Below are positions 7,036-9,723 of a stretch of 9,723 nucleotides of DNA, one piece after another. The notes beneath the pieces are model-generated. The model searched no databases. It was not told where the DNA came from and was given only the letters and a program-made list of their open reading frames with translations. The translations under genes and the position numbers were made by a program. The stretch comes from JACRGC01 sp035288785 (lineage in GTDB: Archaea; Micrarchaeota; Micrarchaeia; Norongarragalinales; SBBD01): NCBI GenBank assembly GCA_035288785.1, contig DATDZF010000074.1, positions 1-9,723 on the forward strand, written 5' to 3'. The first letter of the stretch is position 1. Each line of letters starts with the position of its first letter.

Positions 7036-7182
7036 GGGGATCAGGCAAAGTATTTTAAGCTCAGAGCACAATTCTTTCCGCGTGGGCATATTTAATAGTA
7101 TTCTTGCGTTTTTTTTAGCAGGCAACATGTGGCGCGGAGCAATTTTGAAAATTTTCCAACGTACGTTTAGGCGATATCTGAA
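7036..7182. promoter_or_regulatory. Divergent promoter region of corA and pdxS
   Basis: This 147-base gap separates the two divergent starts. For corA (minus strand) the best TATA candidates are ATTAAATA at 7096-7089 and TTAAAATA at 7058-7051. The first predicts a start near 7066 and a leader of about 30 bases. For pdxS an AT-rich stretch, AATTTTGAAAATTTT at 7141-7155, lies at a suitable distance for a start close to ATG 7183. Neither gene has a clear Shine-Dalgarno. A T8 run at 7110-7117 (TTTTTTTT) is also present. No operator-like palindrome stood out. Confidence 0.45.
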
Positions 7183-8064
7183 ATGAAGCGAGGGACCCAA
7201 TTGTTGAAGGAGGGCTTTGCAAGGATGCAAAAAGGCGGCGTCATCATGGACGTCGTGAATGGAAAGCAGGCCCGGATTGCGGAGGACGCTGGCGCAGTTG
7301 CAGTGATGGCGCTTCATGCGGTCCCAGCAGACATCCGCGCTGCCGGCGGGGTTGCGCGCATGGCGGATCCTGCAACCATACTGGAAATAATTGATGCCGT
7401 AACCATTCCTGTGATGGCCAAGTGCCGGATCGGCCATATCGCCGAAGCCCAGATACTCCAGGAATTGGGCGCGGACATGGTCGACGAATCCGAGGTGCTT
7501 ACGCCCGCGGATGAGGAGCGCCACATAGACAAGCTCAAATTCACCGTGCCATTCGTTTGCGGGGCAAGGGACCTGGGGGAGGCGCTTCGCCGCATTAACG
7601 AGGGCGCCGCCATGATCCGCACCAAGGGCGAACCCGGGACTGGCAACATCGTGGAAGCGGTCAGGCACGTCAGGAAGGTTGGCGCAGAAATTGGCGACCT
7701 GCTGGAAAACCGGAAAAATGAAAAATACGTGCGGGAGAAGGCCTTGGAATACCGTGTCCCTGCCGAGCTTCTTTGGAAAACAATCGAAAAGGGCCGTTTG
7801 ACAGTTGTTAATTTTGCAGCCGGGGGCATTGCAACCCCGGCTGATGCCGCCCTCATGATGCTTCTGGGAGTTGATGGCGTATTTGTGGGATCGGGGATCT
7901 TCAAGTCCGCAAGGCCGGAAAAATTCGCAAAGGCAATAGTGGAGGCGACGCGGAATTATGACGATCCGGCGTGCCTTGCGAAAATTTCAAGGGGCCTTGG
8001 GGCTCCCATGAAGGGATCGGATATCAAAAAGCTGGAGCTCCGCATGCAGGAAAGGGGGATTTGA
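7183..8064 (+). CDS. pdxS: Pyridoxal 5'-phosphate synthase lyase/synthase subunit PdxS
   Basis: Catalytic (beta/alpha)8-barrel subunit of the DXP-independent PLP synthase. It condenses ribose 5-phosphate, glyceraldehyde 3-phosphate and ammonia delivered by PdxT. Has 293 residues, the family's usual length. The N-terminus LLKEGFARMQKGGVIMDV includes the conserved Asp23. ADIRAAGGVARMADP is intact. Lys80 in VMAKCRIGH corresponds to the lysine that binds the pentose, and Lys148 in IRTKGEPGTGN to the second catalytic lysine. The phosphate-binding NFAAGGIATPADAALMM and GVDGVFVGSGIFKS follow. The residue after Lys80 is Cys where most homologues have Ala or Val, and ALHAVPADIR replaces the common ALERVPADIR; neither should abolish activity. 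pdxT follows 76 bases downstream, so the 12+12 complex is encoded locally. The start matches the usual MK.GT.LLK opening. Confidence 0.96.
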   Translation: MKRGTQLLKEGFARMQKGGVIMDVVNGKQARIAEDAGAVAVMALHAVPADIRAAGGVARMADPATILEIIDAVTIPVMAKCRIGHIAEAQILQELGADMVDESEVLTPADEERHIDKLKFTVPFVCGARDLGEALRRINEGAAMIRTKGEPGTGNIVEAVRHVRKVGAEIGDLLENRKNEKYVREKALEYRVPAELLWKTIEKGRLTVVNFAAGGIATPADAALMMLLGVDGVFVGSGIFKSARPEKFAKAIVEATRNYDDPACLAKISRGLGAPMKGSDIKKLELRMQERGI

Positions 8065-8093
8065 ACGCTGCCTTTGAATGCATGTCCTTATGC

Positions 8094-8130
8094 CTATATG
8101 TTTTTCAATTCTAATTAATTTTTTCGGTGG
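8094..8130 (+). promoter_or_regulatory. Possible pdxT promoter and ribosome binding site
   Basis: CTATATGTTT at 8094-8103 is a plausible TATA element that would place a transcript start near 8123. A T-rich run (about 8100-8124) could also end pdxS transcripts. GGTGG at 8126-8130 lies ten bases before ATG 8141 and is the likely Shine-Dalgarno. pdxT may therefore be transcribed separately as well as read through from pdxS. Confidence 0.35.
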
Positions 8131-8140
8131 AAAACAGCAT

Positions 8141-8794
8141 ATGAAAACAATAGGAGTCCTGGGCCTGCAGGGCGATGTGATGGAGCACATCGAGGCGGTC
8201 AGGGCGCTCAATCAGAAGGCCGTCTGGCTAAAATCACCTCATCAGCTAAAGGAAATCGATGCCCTCATCATTCCTGGGGGCGAATCCACCACAATTAGCG
8301 AGCTGTTGCTCGACAACGAATTATTCCATGATGTGGTTTCCATGGGAAAAGCCGGCCTCCCCATCTTCGGCACCTGCGCGGGCGCCATATTGCTAGCATC
8401 TGAGGGCGATTCTCAGGTGAGGCAGACCGGCCAAAAGCTCCTTGGCCTCATGGAAATGAAAGTCGACCGCAACGCATTTGGCAGGCAGCGGGAGTCGTTC
8501 GAGGCGGAAATTGAAATAAATGGAATAACTGATGGGGATGGAATGAAATCGCATCACACCGGGGGGAAAAATAGCGGCAATTCCCCTCCTGCCCCAAAAA
8601 CCAAACCCTCCCCCTTCAATGCCATTTTCATAAGGGCGCCGTTGATAGAAAAAGTGGGTGGCGATTGTAGGGCACTTTCGCTTCTGGACGGTCAGATCGT
8701 TGCGGCAAGGCAGAAAAGCCTCCTTGCGACCTGCTTTCATCCGGAGCTTTCCTCCGATCTGAGGGTTCACGAATATTTCCTGAGGATGGTTTGA
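8141..8794 (+). CDS. pdxT: Pyridoxal 5'-phosphate synthase glutaminase subunit PdxT, with an internal insertion
   Basis: Class I glutamine amidotransferase that hydrolyses glutamine and passes ammonia to PdxS. The start MKTIGVLGLQGDV at 8141 fits the family; an in-frame ATG at 8078 would add 21 hydrophobic residues and is rejected. Key parts are present: PGGEST around 46-51, the nucleophile elbow GTCAGAILL with Cys79, DRNAFGRQRESFEAE, and the His200/Glu202 pair in FHPELSSD. Family members are commonly near 190-200 residues; this one has 217. The extra length is a low-complexity stretch of about 25 residues at roughly 130-157 (TDGDGMKSHH...KTKPS, rich in Gly, Ser, Pro, Lys and His). It lies between the EIEINGI strand and the conserved FNAIFIRAP strand. 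The frame is unbroken on both sides, so it reads as a surface loop expansion. It overlaps nothing and is convergent with the ACT regulator, 15 bases away. Confidence 0.93.
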   Translation: MKTIGVLGLQGDVMEHIEAVRALNQKAVWLKSPHQLKEIDALIIPGGESTTISELLLDNELFHDVVSMGKAGLPIFGTCAGAILLASEGDSQVRQTGQKLLGLMEMKVDRNAFGRQRESFEAEIEINGITDGDGMKSHHTGGKNSGNSPPAPKTKPSPFNAIFIRAPLIEKVGGDCRALSLLDGQIVAARQKSLLATCFHPELSSDLRVHEYFLRMV

Positions 8795-8809
8795 GTGCAT
8801 TTTTGCCAA

Positions 8810-9313
8810 TCAGAATATCGAAACCTTCCTCACTCCCCTAATCCTCTTAAACTCATTCAACAGCTTCCCCGGCACCTCGCGCTCGGCAATTATCACAAGC
8901 GTTGGGTTCTCAAACAATTCCGGGTCCTTCGCATAAACCTGCCTGATGCTGATGCGCCTCTCCGCGAGAAGCCCGGTTGCCTTTGCAATTATCCCCGGGA
9001 CCTTCGCATCCGCCTCTATCTCTACCACCCCAAAGCCCATCAGCTGCGCGACATCCTTGAGGAACGTGCCCGCGGGCTGGATTCGCAGGAACACTGATTT
9101 CAAGAACCGCTCACTTGCGATCCCCTTTATTGTTGCGGCCACCACCCGCCGATCCACGCCGGCTGCCCTTGCAAGGCTATTTTCCTTGATTTCCACATCC
9201 CCGCATCTCACCTTCCCATTCTCGCTTATGCCAAGCCCCAGCTCAATCATCTTCCGGACAACTGCTTTCTGGCCGGGAAGGCCGCCAAACATCTGCTCCA
9301 CTTTCCTCCACAT
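8810..9313 (-). CDS. trpY: TrpY-like transcription regulator (HTH plus ACT domain)
   Basis: Archaeal amino-acid regulator of the COG2150 type, 167 residues. The N-terminal half carries a helix-turn-helix: IKENSLARAAGVDRRVVAAT at about 42-61 looks like the recognition unit. The C-terminal half (about 93-167) is an ACT domain, a ligand-binding fold that usually senses amino acids: VVEIEADAKVPGIIAKATGL, then RRISIRQVYAKD, then a strand ending VRKVSIF. In Methanothermobacter, TrpY has this build, binds TGTACA boxes, senses tryptophan, represses its own gene and the trp operon, and also represses trpB2. Here the gene is divergent from a trpB2-type gene and the space between holds several TGTACA boxes, so I infer the same role including autoregulation. 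GGTGATC, a perfect extended Shine-Dalgarno, lies four bases before ATG 9313 and fixes the start. Ligand identity is inferred, not seen. Confidence 0.8.
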   Translation of the reverse strand: MWRKVEQMFGGLPGQKAVVRKMIELGLGISENGKVRCGDVEIKENSLARAAGVDRRVVAATIKGIASERFLKSVFLRIQPAGTFLKDVAQLMGFGVVEIEADAKVPGIIAKATGLLAERRISIRQVYAKDPELFENPTLVIIAEREVPGKLLNEFKRIRGVRKVSIF

Positions 9314-9317
9314 ATCC

Positions 9318-9324
9318 GATCACC
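9318..9324 (-). promoter_or_regulatory. Extended Shine-Dalgarno of the TrpY-like gene
   Basis: GGTGATC on the minus strand is complementary to the archaeal 16S rRNA 3' end and lies four bases before ATG 9313. It is the strongest ribosome binding site in the window, so this mRNA is leadered, unlike the probable leaderless purP transcript. Confidence 0.7.
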
Positions 9325-9331
9325 AATCCTA

Positions 9332-9347
9332 AGTACAAATTTGTACA
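9332..9347. promoter_or_regulatory. TRP-box operator pair next to the trpY-like start
   Basis: GTACAAATTTGTAC at 9333-9346 is a perfect 14-bp palindrome. It contains TGTACA at 9342-9347 and a near-match AGTACA at 9332-9337, with the GTAC cores exactly 10 bp apart. A candidate TATA element for the minus-strand gene (TTTTAATG, about 9361-9354) places the transcript start close to or within this site. A bound repressor would therefore block RNA polymerase, as reported for TrpY autoregulation. Confidence 0.7.
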
Positions 9348-9397
9348 GCAAAGCATTAAAAGCAGCATTATTCAAATAAATGCCAGCAAAAGAATTA

Positions 9398-9423
9398 TGT
9401 ACATTATTGTACAAAATTGTACA
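9398..9423. promoter_or_regulatory. Triple TRP-box operator upstream of trpB2
   Basis: Three perfect TGTACA boxes lie at 9398-9403, 9408-9413 and 9418-9423. The GTAC cores start at 9399, 9409 and 9419, one helical turn apart, so a regulator would meet all three on the same DNA face. A possible TATA element (AAATAAAT, about 9374-9381) would put the trpB2 transcript start near 9404, inside the array. TGTACA is the published TrpY consensus. Confidence 0.75.
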
Positions 9424-9432
9424 ATATTCAAA

Positions 9433-9439
9433 GGTGATG
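9433..9439 (+). promoter_or_regulatory. Shine-Dalgarno before the trpB2 start region
   Basis: GGTGATG differs from the extended archaeal Shine-Dalgarno GGTGATC by one base and runs into three consecutive ATGs at 9437, 9440 and 9443. Spacing is best for 9443. This ATG is not in the trpB2 reading frame. Confidence 0.5.
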
Positions 9440-9484
9440 ATGATGGGAAAAAGGGATTTACTTTGGCTGCGCAATTACGCTTGA
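9437..9484 (+). other. Short ORF at the trpB2 start (15 codons): leader peptide or frameshifted gene start
   Basis: From the triple ATG the frame reads MMMGKRDLLWLRNYA and stops at TGA 9482-9484. It follows directly on a good Shine-Dalgarno and overlaps the trpB2 coding frame by about 40 bases. It contains one Trp codon (9464). Either it is a true short upstream ORF, or it is the real trpB2 start thrown out of frame by one extra base in the A5/G3 tract at 9448-9455. The second reading needs only one change and is favoured. Confidence 0.4.
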
Positions 9485-9723
9485 GCAGGATGCACTTCCA
9501 TCCAATTACTATAATTTGCAGGCGGACCTTCCCGCAGCCCTTGCGCCGCCGCTGAACCCTGCCACAAGGCAGCCCATTACCCCGGATATGTTGGAGCCGA
9601 TTTTCCCAAGGGAAATCATACGGCAGGAGGTTTCAACGCAAAAACATATCCCCATACCTGAGGAGGTAAGGGAAGCGTACATAAGGCTGGGGCGGCCAAC
9701 CCCCCTCTACCGGGCGCGCCGCC
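9443..9723 (+). CDS. trpB2: Tryptophan synthase beta chain, TrpB2 type (N-terminal part; start out of frame)
   Basis: TrpB is the PLP enzyme that joins indole and serine to make tryptophan. The frame whose codons begin at multiples of three (open from 9444) reads ITLEQDALPSNYYNLQADLP, then LAPPLNPATRQPITPDMLEP, IFPREIIRQEVST, IPIPEEVREAYIRLGRPTPL and YRARR before the window ends. This extended N-terminus is the hallmark of TrpB2, the second beta-chain class common in archaea. The lysine that binds PLP lies beyond the window. Three TGA codons (9435-9443) precede the frame and no ATG, GTG or TTG occurs in it before the TTG at 9516. The only well-placed ATG (9443) is one frame off. Dropping one base from the A5/G3 tract near 9448-9455 would give MGKGIYFGCAITLEQ, a reasonable start. 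TRP boxes upstream and the divergent TrpY-like gene point to repression by tryptophan. Confidence 0.85.

Noticed and set aside
7036..7668. Upstream extension of the corA reading frame, 530 codons in total
   Set aside because: The extra 211 codons run antisense through pdxS, which is a complete, well-conserved gene. CorA homologues start near the MITACG site at 7035, and the extension shows no family sequence.
7314..7904. Long minus-strand open frame (196 codons) opposite pdxS
   Set aside because: It is a shadow of the GC-rich pdxS codons: Ser/Ala/Pro-rich, low-information translation, no ribosome binding site and no recognisable domain.

Overview
The window is archaeal. It carries purP (formate-dependent purine synthesis), a COG2150-type ACT regulator flanked by TGTACA boxes, an archaeal-class glutamyl-tRNA synthetase and a FlaJ/TadC-like membrane protein. 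AT-rich TATA elements and the archaeal extended Shine-Dalgarno GGTGATC are also visible. GC is moderate, and GC-rich genes are separated by short AT-rich gaps. I cannot name the lineage; a DPANN-type or euryarchaeal genome that keeps biosynthetic pathways would fit.

Layout. 1-590 (+) is the C-terminal part of a type II secretion/archaellum F-family membrane protein. 699-3192 (+) holds a translation pair, gltX and the tRNA-Ala editing protein alaX. 3147-3300 is a small rearranged patch in which the last 34 bases of the alaX coding end recur 108 bp downstream, with a G-rich hairpin between the copies. 3414-5724 (+) holds two tandem purP paralogs behind a strong TATA box; the second is canonical and the first has lost several canonical motifs. 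5786-7035 (-) holds corA followed by a small three-helix membrane protein. 7183-8794 (+) holds pdxS and pdxT, the two subunits of PLP synthase. 8810-9313 (-) is a TrpY-like HTH-ACT regulator, divergent from a trpB2-type tryptophan synthase beta gene that runs off the right end.

How the genes fit together. The right end looks like a tryptophan module. The TrpY-like repressor and trpB2 share a 123-130 bp intergenic region with four perfect TGTACA boxes and one AGTACA. These fall in two clusters with exact 10-bp steps and match the TRP boxes described for Methanothermobacter TrpY. PdxST makes the cofactor TrpB needs, so the adjacency is functionally sensible although not proof of co-regulation. 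The start of trpB2 is out of frame with the only well-placed ATG and Shine-Dalgarno, which leaves either a one-base indel in a homopolymer or a 15-codon leader ORF.

No tRNA, rRNA, CRISPR array, insertion sequence or origin was recognised. No gene-free stretch exceeds 300 bases; the longest gaps are 3193-3413 and 7036-7182. I did not find a wholly new system. The points most worth a second look are the phased TRP-box array with the odd trpB2 start, the divergent purP paralog, and the duplicated alaX tail.
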